From assembly GCA_027886185.1 (NCBI GenBank), contig WOAB01000761.1, positions 124,001 through 188,000 of the forward strand: DNA of 64,000 nucleotides, read 5' to 3'. Under the pieces are notes generated by a model that was not told the DNA's origin, ran no database searches, and saw only the letters and a program-made list of their open reading frames with translations. The DNA is from Rheum nobile (Eukaryota > Streptophyta > Magnoliopsida > Caryophyllales > Polygonaceae). Position 1 is the first letter of the stretch. Every line of letters starts with the position of its first letter. Made by a program: the position numbers and the translations under genes. Below are positions 42,389 to 54,737 of the stretch, one piece after another.

Positions 42389-45300
42389 TTAAAACGGGGT
42401 TTTTCCTTGTAAAAATTCTCTTGTAAGGAAGTCTGGTAAGGAATTGTTTTTTCCCTTTATAAATTCTATTTTGAAGTCAAATACAGAAACGATAGCTTGC
42501 CATCTAGCAAAAATCTGTTTTGAGACTAAATTTTAGACATCTTTCTGCAAAATTTCCTTAGCAGATTGACAGTCGACACGAAGAAGAAATTATTTATTAT
42601 ATAAATCATCTTGAAATTTAGAGATACATGAAACTATGGATAAAACTTCTTTTTTGACAGTGCTATAATTCTTTTGTGGTCCAGACCAAACTCCAGAGTA
42701 ATATCTAACAAGGGTTTCCTTAGTTTGATTAGGTAGTCTTTGTTTAAGAATGCCACCAAAGCCTAATTCTGAGGCATCTGTTTCAACTATCATGAAAGCA
42801 GAGGGGTGAGGAATATTGGCGCAGGGTAAGGATTTGACTTTTTCTTTGAGGAGTTGGATTACCTTGGTATGCTCGGTAGTCCAAGTGGGTGGATTTTTCT
42901 TGAGTCTTTGGAAAAGAGGGGCACATATTTGTCTAAGGTTAGGGAAGAAATCCGAGATGTAGTTTAAACATCCAAGGAACCTTTGTAGTTGATTTTTGTC
43001 TTTTATTTCATCTGGGAATTTGCTGGCGAAATCAATGCTTCTGTTTGTTGGTTTGATTGTCTGGTTATGAATATTGTGGCCTAAGAACCTAATTTGTGTT
43101 TGGAATAATTTTATCTTTGAGGCCGATACAGCCAGCCCATTCTTTTCTATTATATATAAGAAGGTATTTAGGTGTTTAAAATGGTCTTCGATATTTTTAG
43201 AAAAGACTAAAACATCATCGATGTAGACTATTGTAAAATTTGAGTAAGGGTTGAAGATATCAATCATAATTCTTTGGAATTCTGAAGGGGCATTTTTTAG
43301 GCCGAATGGCATTACATTCCATTCATAATGACCAAAAGGGACAGTGAAGGATGTCTTATATCTATCTTTGTTTTCAATTTGGATTTGCCAAAACCCACTT
43401 TTCATATCAAATTTTGAATAGATCTTAGAATCAGATAGTCTATTAAGGAGATCTATTTTGTTAGGAATGGGGTATCTAATCCATCGTAAAGCTATGTTTA
43501 AAGGTTTATAGTTAATGACAAGTCTAGGGACTCCTCTTTCATTTTCAGCTTGTTTGTTAACATAAAAGGCTGCACAGCTCCAGGGAGACTTAGAGGGTCT
43601 TATGAGTTGTTTGTGTAGGAGGGAGTCTATTTCTTGTTTGCAGAATTGTAGCAGCTCTTGATTCGTTTGTATAGGTCTGGCTTTAGTAGGAATATCTATT
43701 TCTTTGAAATCTTTTTCATAGGGGAGAGAAACTTGATGTTTTTTCCTTTCCCAGAAAGCGGTGGGAGACTCAGAGCAGACACGTTTTTTAAATAATTCTT
43801 CTAGATCTAGGACTTGTTTTTGTAAGCTAAGGTTTTCAAGCTTTTCCTCAATTTTAAGATGTGCTATTTCTGAAATGAGGGAATGAATGAATGGTCTTTT
43901 CTTAGTTATAAGACTTATGGTTCTGGTTATGGACGAGGACTGTAGAGTGGATATGTCTTTTTGTTTCAATGGGGAAATGAATTCAAAACTTAGTATTTTT
44001 CCTATTACTTCAGTATGTATGCCATAAGCATCTACTGTAAAAGGATATACCTGTGTTAGGAAGGGTGTTCCTAGGATTATTTGCTGGTTTAAGCCTTTTA
44101 CCAGAATGAAGGAGTTGTTAAAACAGTATTTGTCATTACAAATAGAGGCTTTAGGAATCTTGTAGCTAAGGTTCATTCTACCACCACTAGCATTAAGGAT
44201 CTTTTCATGACTTTTATGGTAATACTTTGAAGGGATTAAACCTTCACAGATACAGTTTAGATCTGCTCCACTTTCAAGGAGAGCAACTGTAGAAAGAACG
44301 AAGTCTTCTACTTTTATGGTAATGTTAACATACCATTTCTGGAAGTTAATTTTGTTTATTGCTGAAATAAAGGTATGTTCAGAAAGGGGAGATTCAACTT
44401 CTTTCTGTTGTGATTTGGAACTAGAGCTGGGACTATTATTAGAAGTTTGAAAGAGTTCTAAATGAGCTATTCTGGTTTCAAGTTCAAGGTCTTTGGTCTC
44501 ATTTATCAGCAATTGCTTGTTGAGGGTTTTAATGTCTTTTTTGATTTCATTAACTTCAGCTTGTAGGTCTTTAACTGTGATAGAGGAGAATATTTTAGTA
44601 GGAGATTTCTTATTAATGATTTTGGAGATACTAAAAGGTTCTTCAAGTAAAGGTTGTTGTTCTTTAAGGATTAGTTCTTTTAGTTGCAGGAAGTATTCTC
44701 GTTTTGTTTGAGGATCTTCAAGATCACTAATGAGTTCAAAGAGGACATCTTTCTCATCACTTTTGGTGATAACGTTACAGAATTGGGTTGTTCCTGAATT
44801 CTCGGAGTCTGAAGAATCAGGGACATAGACATCTTCCTCAGAGTCTTCTAAGAGGATTTTAGTAAGTCTATTTTTCAAGGTATTGTCATCTTGACAGATT
44901 TCATTAATTTTCTGTTTTAGTCTACAGTTGTTTGCCTTATGACCAGGTTTACCACATTTATAACAGATGATCTTATTATCTATTTTTCTTGGTTGAAACC
45001 TTCTTTTAGGTGGGTAACTAGGTCTTTCATATTTGTTATCTGAATTGAACTTTTTGTGCTTATTTTTATGACTCTTTTTATATCTATTAGAAGGGGGTTC
45101 TATTTTGGCAAGGCCAAAAGCCTCACAGAAGTTACCTAGTTCTTTTCTTCTAGATCCTTTTTCTCTACCATATTTAGCCTGTATTTTTAATTCGGAGCAA
45201 AGGGCTAATCCTTCTTTTTTGACAAAAGCTGTTAGTTGACCACAGGTCATGTCTTTCCATGGAATTTCTTCTGTTTGGATTTCATCTTTTATTTTCTGAA

Positions 45301-47122
45301 TTATCCTATCAGCAAATAAGTTTGGAAGACCGGTAACAAACCTTTCTTTCCAATATCCCTTATTGCAGTCATTTCTTTTGTAGACATAGGACATGAAAAC
45401 ATCTTTATACCACCTATAGTCACTAAGGGTTCTACATCTTAGATTAGAAAGTATCTCTCTATTGGCTTGGATTTCCTCTCTGGGGTTGCCTATAAAGTGC
45501 ATACTTATGGTGTATATAAGTTGGTGGACAGGTTCTGGTTCACCATCATTATTGGTAAACTCTAGGATCTCTTCTCTTTGAAAGGAGGATAAAGCATTAT
45601 CCCACCAGTTTCTAAGCTGGCCAGTGAATCTAGTGGTTAAAAGTGAAAAACAAGTTTTGGGGTCTTTTCTACCAATTGTATAGGCTATATTAGCCATATC
45701 CATTTCTTGTAAGGTGTTAAGTATTTCATGTTCGGACTTACCATCTATATTCCATTCATAGATAGATTGTCCATTATAATCTGTGGATCTGAACTTAGAT
45801 CTTTCTTCATATTGAAGGTCAGGAGGAGTAGGTCTAGGATAGAAGTTTCTAGTGTCTGTGTTCCTGAATATTTTTCTGTGTGCCTGAGGCCTACCATGGT
45901 TGTTTCTTAACCTGTTAATGGCAAGGGGATTTTCCTCAAAGCAGGTCTGCAAGGTTTCTATTGCCTTTTTACCAGATGGATTATTTTCTCTTTCAGAATT
46001 GTCTGAGGAACTGCTAGAGTCTTTGTTGGAACTATTGTTACATTCTTCGACACAGTTAATTGAAGCACTTTTTAATTTTTGATCAATTAATTCCGTGGGG
46101 CTAAGAGAAGGGTTTAAAGAAGTGTTTTTGGCTATTTCTTTTTTGATACCCTGAATTTGGAAATGTGGTCTAGATATGTCTTTAGGAAATCTGATAGTCT
46201 CAGTGCTGATTTTATCATGTATTAATTCTACTTGTTCAGCTATTGTGTGAAGGATTTGGTTGGAATAGTTATGTTATTGATGTATTTTCTTAACATCTTC
46301 AAAAGTTGCGGGACTGTTGTCAGAAGTATTGGTTCTAGGTATTTTGAAGGGTTCACCAGGGACCTCCCCATCTTTTGTAATGATTTTTATTCCTTGCAAA
46401 GGAGGGTGAACACTTTGTGTGGATCCTGAGGGTAAAAGATTCCAAGTCTTTGTTAACTTGGTTTGGACTTCTATAGACTTTTGTTCTAAAGGGTTCTCTA
46501 TTCCCTGGTTTTTGAGATAATTAGGAAACCAGTAGAAGAATAAAATGTTGGTTCTATATTTTTTCATGTCGGAATACCATAATTCTCTTATTCTATCTCT
46601 AGTAGGAATGTCTATTTTCATGAACCAAGTTTTCTTGATTCTGTTTTCTATGGAATCAAAGTCTGTTCTCAAATAATCTTTGTCTATAGTGAAGTTTGTT
46701 TTTGTGATAACATTTATAGAAGAATATCCTGCCATATCACTCTGAGTGGATGAAGAGGGAAGATATTCATCTCTATTTTGTTCATTGACTGGATTAGGAA
46801 TAGGATTGCAAATTTCTACCCTAACAGGATGATCTCTTATAGAATGGTCTCTAGTTGTATAGAGTGAATCAGAGAAAGAGCTTCTTGCAGGGAAAGGATG
46901 CGGATTTCTAGGTATGTCAAGACTAAGTGTTTCTTCATGACTTTTAATACTAATGGCTGTTTTGAAGTCTGTCCATCCTATTCTGTAAATAGATTGTATA
47001 GACTGTTGTGGTATGTTCCAATAAGTATTATTTTCTTCATAAAGACTTTCATTACTATGGACGACAGGGGTGCTAGTTGAACTAGAACCTCTATATAACA
47101 TACGTCTAAATTGTAGTGCCAT
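42389..47122 (-). pseudogene. Endogenous pararetrovirus polyprotein: capsid, protease, RT, RNase H
   Basis: A single frame of 1,577 codons from ATG 47120-47122 to TAA 42389-42391, with only three internal stops: TAA 46274-46276, TAA 42590-42592 and TAA 42533-42535. Order: N-terminal region of unknown role; coat-protein-like domain (about 45830-45050) ending in a basic stretch; zinc knuckle CYKCGKPGHKANNC (about 44930-44970); aspartic protease near 44260 reading LLESGADLNCI, so Glu stands where the catalytic Asp is expected; RT with intact YIDDVLVFS (about 43210-43235); RNase H starting IVETDASELGFGG (about 42790), its end lying beyond the stops. There is no integrase. I could not identify a movement-protein domain. 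This layout fits Caulimoviridae, nearest in type to petuvirus/florendovirus-like elements (inferred). Not functional. Confidence 0.85.
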
Positions 47123-47312
47123 AATAGATTACGTTTTAGGAACTATTTATCTTAATCACAAATGTTATTGTTACGATTGGCGTGGGACCAATGACCTAGA
47201 CCACCCTTTCCAGCGGGCTAAACCAACGGCTTTACGCGATACGTCCACGTAGACAATAGTAACAGTAACGAGTATGACCTTGATAAAAAGTAACTAAAGG
47301 TGTAATGATGAA
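47123..47312 (-). repeat. Viral leader copy upstream of the polyprotein
   Basis: About 190 bp matching 39859-40060, including GTGGGACCAA and TTTACGCGATACGTCCACGTAGAC. Distance between equivalent start codons (47122 and 39858) is 7,264 bp, giving the unit length. Homology ends near 47312. Confidence 0.85.
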
Positions 47313-47600
47313 GTTCATGTTTTTTGGTCTTTAGGTTCATGTGTATTAAAGGTTCGTATAATATAAAGTGTGGGTTCAAGTAGATAGTGTGGTAGGTTCA
47401 TAGGTTTTTAGTTGCTGGTTTATGAAGCTGAACTTAAAAGTTCATATAAATTAGCATGTGTGGACTGTGAGTTGAAGTAAATATTGTATAAGGTGTAGTA
47501 AAAATGAACAAATGCCCCCAAAATCTATAATCCATAAGAGCAAAACAATAACAAAAAGAGTCATATTTCACACACCAAGTAAAATGATAAAAAATGTAGT
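47313..47600 (-). other. ATGAACC-type repeat spacer downstream of the MULE gene
   Basis: The minus strand is rich in TGAACC / ATGAAC motifs, like the introns at 60640-61290. No ORF. Confidence 0.5.
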
Positions 47601-49356
47601 ACTAAAACTCCTAGGAATCTAGCACTTCATTACAAGTGCGACTATTATGAGTAGTACACTTCTTGCATTTCCCGTAACGCCGTTTGCCGGAATGACTAGC
47701 AACCATGGATATCTCTCTGCCACTATAGATACGCTGGCCGTATCCCTTGTTCTTAGCTTGCTCCGATGGCAGAATGTTAACCTCAGCAGAGATTTCAACT
47801 CATGCGTACAACTCCAGGTTTTGCCGGTTCGACATCCCACCACATCCCTTGTTCTTAGCTTGCTCCGGTTGCATCCCTTTATCTTCTTCAATAAGGATGA
47901 AAATTGTTTCAGCAGCTCTGACTTATCTTCTAGACGCCCAACACAACTATAAAAGTCAGAAATCAACCTACTCATTAGCACCTCCCTCTCTTCCATGGCC
48001 ATGTAATGATTGACAACGGTATCATCGATTCTGAAAATCGGGGGTATGGTTGCATCCTTTGTCCAGCACGAGAGGACATATTTGGTTGGGATCCTTTCCA
48101 AACCAAAGTTTCTAAAGACAAAAATCAGGTGACGATAAGGCAATCCAATGCGTTGAAACATCCTACAACTACATGGTCGTCCATTACCAAATGCTCCACC
48201 TCCACTTCTTTTAAATCTCTTTCCTTGATACCATATACTTTCATACCATTGATGTCAGACATGGTGACCATGCGACACGAGTACCAAGCAGCACAAATCT
48301 CATGCTGAAGTTGTAAGAACATAGACAACGTGTAACCCCAGAAGCATGCTTTTCCAAACTCAACGACGTCTTCAACTCGGGGTGCATAGTCAAACATTCG
48401 TGGTTCAGCTTTGCCTAATTGTGTCTCTTACTGTCCATAACGATATCGAAATGCATCACCAACTCAACAAGACTGTAATATATGTCTGTAAAGTGTCCGA
48501 AATAACTGTTCGCAAACTCGGAAATGGATGTCGTCTTGACCAAGCCACCAAACATGATGTCTCTAAAGTAAGCCGAGATCCAGCAGTGGCGAATCACAAA
48601 CATGTCGTCGAACCACCTTCGATTCAGCAATGGGTATTCGTCCAACAAGGTCATCCATCACGCCTCGAACTCTGCCGGTTCCGAATCATGGCTCTAAACA
48701 ATGTTGTTGAACTTCTTGTGAAATACATCCCCTACGATAGTATCGTATTTTGTCTTTCCATGTACTTTTCGCATGATATGCCACGTGAAAAGCCGATGGA
48801 GAGATCGTGAGAAAACCTGCTCAATCGCACCCTTCACGGATGCTTCTTGGTCAGTCACAATAATCTTAGGCTCGTGTACCATAGATTCCTTGATTTTTTA
48901 TAATAGCCACCTGTACGACCTAGAGTCCGCCTTGAATATTAATCCAACAGCAAATGTAACACTCGTCTTGTGGTGATCCAGCCCGGTGAAAGGAACAAAG
49001 ATCATATTGTACTTGTATAGTGTTGATGAATAAGAAATCAATAGCTAGGAAACAGGTTCACGTGGCTAAAAACTAGGTTCAAAAACACTAGTCTGAAGGT
49101 TTATAAGAAGTATGTATCATGTTCATTAATAATAAAATGACAACGACAACAACAACAATTAACAGTGTGATGATAAGATTCATGAAATTGTAGAACATGT
49201 TCATGAACAAATAAGAATTACAGAATGAAATTAAAAGTACAAGGCAAGGGACCAACAGACAAAAGTGTACAAAATAACCTATTGGTGAGGTAGGTCGCGT
49301 CAAATGATACAACATCACCGATACTCATTTTTTTGCAAATCATAACAAACTTCTTG
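47600..49356 (-). pseudogene. FAR1/MULE-type transposase fragment (left copy)
   Basis: MULE transposases cut and join DNA through a DDE domain; FAR1/FHY3 factors derive from them. On the minus strand: SIGDVVSFDATYLTN (first Asp) near 49330-49270; a ~260-bp intron; YNMIFVPFTGLDHHKTSVTFAVG near 49010; VTDQEASVKGAIEQVF (second Asp) near 48850; RWFDDMFVIRHCWISAYFRD with ISEFANSYF, probably holding the catalytic Glu, near 48600-48500; SWIM region CRMFQRIGLPYRHLIFVF near 48160, with Tyr for the usual Cys before RH. The tail (48100-47619) has repeated RSKLRTRD segments. The 5' part is cut off at 49356 by an LTR. Frames shift between pieces. Family firm, exact exons uncertain. Confidence 0.8.
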
Positions 49357-50299
49357 TGTAATAACCCTCAATTTTAGAAAGGGTATTTATGTAATTTACA
49401 CAACTCTATTTCTAATAAAAGAATTTTTGGTATTTATCTCATTATTCTAAAAATAGAAATGAAATAGAGATTCTTAATATAAGTTGTTACAACTTTAAAG
49501 TTGTGAGTTATTTAAACTTATTGTTAACATTATGTTGATTCTAAATTTAAATAAAATCTATAAAATTTAACTTAAAATATGTAGACCAAGTTTAACAATT
49601 TTTGTTAAAGGATTTAAATATGGTTAAAGCCATAAGAATTATAACTTAAGCCTAAGTTAATTTTTTTAAATATTAATTTTGGGCTAAAATAATATTAGAA
49701 ACATATAATTACTAAAATAATAAAGTTTGGGGAAGTCTGGGTAATTTTTATAATTTTTGAAAAATTATTCAAGGACATTTTTGCCCCAACTTGAAAAGTT
49801 CGGGCCAAAAATGTAAATAAGCCAAAAAGCTGAAAGTTACTGTTCATCTATCTTCCCAAAACGCCCAGCCAAGAGCTCCATGTCCAACAATGGCGGTTTT
49901 GGCTTCAATCAAGCCTCGTTTTGGGCTCGTTTGGGCCAATTAGATTATGGGCTTTGAAGATATACTTATCCTTAACCGAATTATATAAAAATCGGGATTT
50001 ATAACCATCTAGATTGATAGAATTTTATCTTCTAAGTTAAACAGCTTGGTAAATCCAAAAATTCGATAAAATCTAAAATTCGATCTCATTTGAGATCGGA
50101 TTTGGACAAAATTGGTGGGGTTGTAAAGTTATCTTTAAGAGATTCAAAAACCCTATAAATACCCCCTCACCCATTGGAGGAATTTACCCAATTTTAAGCT
50201 CTATGTTTCTAGTCGTCCCCAAAACGTTTGTGCACTTGCAGAAGCGTTTTCTCTCTCAACTCTGCACCTCTAGTTACGGGTTAGGTATCAAAATCTTCA
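48469..50299 (+). repeat. Left arm of a 1.83-kb inverted duplication
   Basis: Contains the end of the MULE fragment plus the first ~940 bp of a chromovirus LTR. It is the reverse complement of 55522-57349, including the identical MULE-LTR junction (CTTCTTG|TGTAATAACC). A sample of ~250 bp of the LTR part shows about four mismatches. Confidence 0.9.
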
Positions 50300-52203
50300 A
50301 CTTGAAGTCTAGTTTCCAGAGACGCAAACCACGCATCACTTGGAGTTCAGATGAGGGAGATATGAAGCAAACTACGAGAGGGTGTCAACTAGAACGAACC
50401 GAACGAATTCGGTAATGGCTATTTCGTACCCCTATTCGGTTTTTGGTCCAATTAATCATGATTAAGCATGCTAATTGGGGTTACTTAGATACATACTGGA
50501 TTAATTTAATTATAGAAGTATTAAAATTAAATTAATTATGTATATGATATTATCTTAAATTGTAAATTGTTAAGGAATAACACTACAATTGGGCAATGTG
50601 TTGGGTTATTTGAGATGATAAATAAATTGAGTAATTTATTTATTTATGCTATGATTATTTAGAATATACAACTAATGGATCTTAGTATCGCATAAATAAT
50701 CATTTTTCCGAAAAGCCATGAGATTGATTTACTTAGAGTTAAGTAATTCAAATTAATATCAAGACTTGTACCCTTCAATTATTTTTATTGAATAAATTAT
50801 CTAATCATAATTTATTTATGTTTTGTAACTTGGGTACATATCGAAATCGCATTTGGAATGGAAATCAAGCAGGGAACCAATTTGCTTGTCGAAAGCAACC
50901 ATATCTGTACGCCATTCAAGTTCTTTGTGATTTAAGGCAAGTGGCGGTTCACTCTTACATATTTATTCCATTTCATCTTAATTGAAAATAAATCGGTTAT
51001 TCTATTAAGTTGGGATAAATAATTCTTTTATTGTTTGGGAATTTATGTGAATAATTGGTGTGATAAATGAACCTTACTAATAGGTTGTATAATATGCTAG
51101 CTACGACCCTTATATATATTGATATTATTATTATAGGGTGCTAGATATAATTGGTGTGGATTTGTTGTGCATTGGTGTGGATATATAAATACTAGTTTAG
51201 CACGAGTATTCGTAGGAACTCTATTTCCTTGCATTTTTTTAGTCGTTTCTTTATAACTTTGTGTTAGGAGGATAAATGCCCTAATGCTTTTGGTCATGAC
51301 CTACCCCTATCCGAATATAGGTGGTGGTGCACTTAGCTAGTGCCAATCTTCGGGATTTATTCTCATCCTATATCTCATTGCAAGATCTGTTGTGTAAATT
51401 AAAAACTTTAACGTTAATGCACGTTTTGAAATTTAATAAGATAAGTGCTATGTTGCACATAATTAATATACCACGGGCGAGAAGTACAACATAGAACCCG
51501 CCCGGAGTCTTATTTTAAAGTAAGTCCTCTTTTCAATCTGGATTCGCATTATGCGATGAGGTTGGTCGTGGACCCAAATAATCAAGCTCGATTTTCAAAC
51601 TTTGTGTCAAATATAATGTTCCCAAACAAACATGAGTATTCCTATAAGACTCACTTCCTTCAGAGTCTTCTCTTGTTGCATTCATGTTCTTAATTTCAGT
51701 GAGAGTATCTAGGTTATGTATCGTCTATCAGCTTCTATTCGAGAGACAATGATAGTAACCAGATACAATCACCAGAACCATTTAGTTTGAGCCCTTGTTT
51801 AGTCTTTCATTGGACTAATCAACCTTTCTTTTCTTTGCAAGGTTGGCTGGTTTCATCCGTCCTATACGGCACATCAAGTACAACTTCCCAGATCAAAGAC
51901 GCGGGAAGAAGACGTTGAAGGCAGATGCATTTCCTTTGTCATTTGATTATTTCGAACAAGGTTGAGATCATGTTTGTGTTTTGAATATTTAAGTCTTCCA
52001 TTGATATTTTGATATACATTATTGGGTTGCCGTTTTTGCTACGTCATCTATAATACAAATTTGATTTCTATATATATATATATAAGTTATTGTTCGTTTT
52101 AAATTATTATTTTGCGATCAATACTATAAGCCTTGGGTGATTTTGGATATGCGATCCGAGGTCACTAGCGGTAATATTCCTAAGGTAATTTAGGGGTGTT
52201 ACA
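49357..52203 (+). repeat. 5' LTR of a chromovirus (Tekay-like family)
   Basis: 2,847 bp, TGTAATAACCCTC...GGGGTGTTACA, followed by a primer site. Its beginning matches the LTRs at 17045-17667 and 55522-56461. A TATA box CTATAAATACC lies at about 50151-50161. A GGTTGGCTGG...TCATCCGT segment near 51843 is shared with the TR-GAG LTR (about 4270 and 8817, opposite strand), so the LTR families are related. It was inserted into the MULE gene. Confidence 0.9.
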
Positions 52204-52207
52204 ATTT

Positions 52208-52219
52208 TGGTATCAGAGC
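52208..52219 (+). other. Primer binding site for tRNA-Met (chromovirus)
   Basis: TGGTATCAGAGC, four bases after the LTR. The 370-nt leader to 52589 holds no ORF. Confidence 0.95.
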
Positions 52220-52589
52220 TAAAAGTTTTTAAACTCAAAATGTTGAAACCGTTTTGTGTTTGTTTGAGTTTTATAAAACACAAATTTGGTGTGAAAACAT
52301 TCTTTGTTATAGGCCCTAAGTAAGGCTTAGAATAAAATGTCTTTTTTCAGTGATTTTAAATCACAATGATTGGGTAGGGTTTATTTCAAAAAGTATATTA
52401 CTATAAGTTTCTATAACGGGTTTGAAATGGAAGACAAAGTCGGGTTTAATCACAAGTGAATTTGTATTAGTAGTTTTGTGTGAAATTCTTTTTCAAACTT
52501 TTGCCAACTTCATCTACTTATGCCTATTATAGAAGATAGAATTTCTATATCGGAAAAAGTTTTAACCTCTCCTTATCCTTTTTCAGACA

Positions 52590-53408
52590 ATGGTGTTTAC
52601 GAGAGCTCAGTTAAGGGCTAAGGAAGAATATGAGACCACTCCGACAATCAAGTCTGAGCCTGATTTTGTAGAGCTTGTTGTGAACGACGGCCTAGGGCTT
52701 GAGTTCACCCCGTCGATGGAAGAGAAGAAAGTTATTGTGGTAGCTGAGACCACTGAGAAAGAAGACCCGAGCGAAGACTCTGAGTCCAAGAGCGAGGGAG
52801 AGAAGGAAGTGTCATCCAAGCTATCTTATATTCCCGAGGTTGTGGATGAAGATGAGGACCCAAACGAGGATTCTGAGAGTGATGAGGAACAGTTGGATCC
52901 CTACTATGAAAGTTGGGAAGAAATGTACGGGCTGGATCACCCGCTCAACAGTTTGTCGCCAACGTACTCGCCTCTGGCTCCAACTACTTATGAGGCTAAG
53001 GGGTTTGTCAATGCTGAACGGGAGGAGTATGACCCGACTTTATCATCAGTTGATGTGGTTCCTTCTCCCGACTATTCGCCTCCTCGACCCCAAGGATGTC
53101 CAATTACTCATGAGATGCTTGATGTGATGTCTACCCCAGAAGCAATGCGGCTTATCGATGAAAAGACTAAGCAGACCAAGTTGCTAGTTCGACCTTGGGA
53201 TAGATATTTGCCTTATGGCAGTGCTAAGCCACCGGTGACTAAGAGGCCTCATACTTGGATAGAGTATCTTGATGGCACAAAGCCACGCCAGGCTCGTGTG
53301 AGTGTCCCGATCCTGCACGAGTATATGAAGGACTGGAATGACTCTCTGGATGACTTGAAGGATGAGGCTCGAAACTTTGTGTCGACTCTCAACAATTGGC
53401 AAGAGTAT
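52590..53408 (+). CDS. ORF0: acidic ORF between primer site and gag position, truncated
   Basis: Starts MVFTRAQLRAKEEYETTPTI and runs 273 codons without a stop to the insertion point at 53408. Residues ~45-115 are strongly acidic (EDPSEDSESKSEGEKE, VVDEDEDPNEDSESDEEQ), followed by a Pro/Tyr-rich part and a more ordered C-terminal part (EAMRLIDEKTKQTKLLVRPWDRYLPYGS; VPILHEYMKDWNDSLDDLKDE). No zinc knuckle or gag core is seen. The end resembles 33208-33475 in the other chromovirus, where a stop and gag follow, so this is an extra ORF upstream of gag. I do not recognise a known family. Confidence 0.65.
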
Positions 53409-53870
53409 CATTACTATAAAAACGGGCAAATAACACGGGCGTTTCTAATGATATAACCCGGATATTAGTCCGGGTTAAAGGTCAGCGTGATATAAAGTAG
53501 GGTCACATTATAATCCGGATATTAAAACATACACGCCCGGGTTATAAAAGTCTCAATCATTCGGATATTTGTGGGACTTTAGAACACGCATATAAAAATC
53601 TGGGTTATAAAGTATGACTTTTTGTTAAAAAAATTAAATGCTCCGACGGTGCATTTGATTTTCCGATCAATTGAATATCGGCAAACCTAATATTCTTCGA
53701 CTGAATACCACCCTACCAAATACTATTTACTAGAATACCACTCCACTTGTTTCATACCAAATAATAAAATTTTAGGAAGGTGTAAAACCACCTCTTAAAA
53801 CAACAATCATTGTTGAAAACAATAAAAAAAACACTTGTCTCATTCCCAAGCTTGAACTTCATCCACATAA
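53409..53870 (+). mobile_element. CACTA-type terminus with CCGGGTTATA repeats
   Basis: Begins CATTACTATAAAAACGGG (CACTA with one C-to-T change) and carries subterminal repeats ACCCGGATATTA, ATCCGGATATTA, CCCGGGTTATA and CTGGGTTATAAAG (53454-53620), the same family as 33476. The right boundary was not found. Confidence 0.55.
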
Positions 53871-53874
53871 TCTA

Positions 53875-54187
53875 CTATATAACTACTAAATGCAAATACC
53901 GACTGAGCCACGTGGCACTCCAACAATAAACCAAAATTTATTCTGCCACGTGGCGTCACTGTATTCAATTTGTCATGTGTCGTGCTCTTATTTTTTTGGG
54001 AGTTTTATAAAAAAACTAATAAAATCAAAAAAAATAAAATTACTACCTATAATAGCCGGATTTGCACACTCTCCCAAATAGCTTTTATACTAATTTATAG
54101 TATAAATCTTTCTAAAAATTTACTAGATAATATTCTCAGCCCTATAATTTTGTACATAATCAAATCTATAATCATCTAAAATTGCCT
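53875..54187 (+). repeat. Helitron-like 5' terminal module, copy 1
   Basis: Starts TCTACTATATAACTACTAAA after A, contains GAGCCACGTGGCACTCC, and ends near TCATCTAAAATTGCC. It is a direct repeat of 54738-55042, and its start resembles the repeated termini at 35430-37375. Confidence 0.5.
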
Positions 54188-54737
54188 GATTATGTACGTT
54201 TGTTTACATATATATATATATGTTAACACTATTTAATCATCATGTTATCTCCTATATATATATATACCAAACCTAGTTATGTTAATATATAGACATCGAA
54301 GCTATATGTATATATTCATATGTGTTTCACAATAAAATTAAATAAAAGAGATATTTGATTAGCTATATTGATTAGTAAGGCACCAAGGCCGGTGTGCATG
54401 TAATTAGATTTTTTAGACGATGGATTGTTGATCAAATATAATAATTTACCTTTGTTGGCCGGAAAATTAATAAGGGTTGTGTTTTCTACCAAAATAAATA
54501 AATTAATAAGGGTAGTGTATATTTGCTTTATTACATATATGCATCGATCCATACAGATAATCAAGCAACAACCCCTTAATTCTATAGTTGTGATCGTTAA
54601 TGTAACCATGAATTCGTATCGGAACGTACTATATAAGCTGACGTACGTATGCACGTGTTATAGATGTTGAGAGATCGAATTACAGCACACAACTAGAGTA
54701 ATCGTATGGGTACGTACCTATAATATCCGAATCTTTT
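54188..54737. other. AT-rich spacer with TATATA runs
   Basis: Several (TA)n stretches; short frames on both strands have no recognisable content. No gene. Confidence 0.5.

Noticed and set aside
46274..47122. Movement protein at the start of the viral polyprotein
   Set aside because: The order would fit, but I saw no recognisable 30K-type core, so the region is left unassigned.
49088..49318. Hydrophobic ORF, identical at 56500-56730
   Set aside because: It is the intron of the MULE gene read in frame; identity reflects the inverted duplication.
53890..54670. Short ORFs in AT-rich DNA
   Set aside because: No motif, low complexity, and part of repeated Helitron-like modules.
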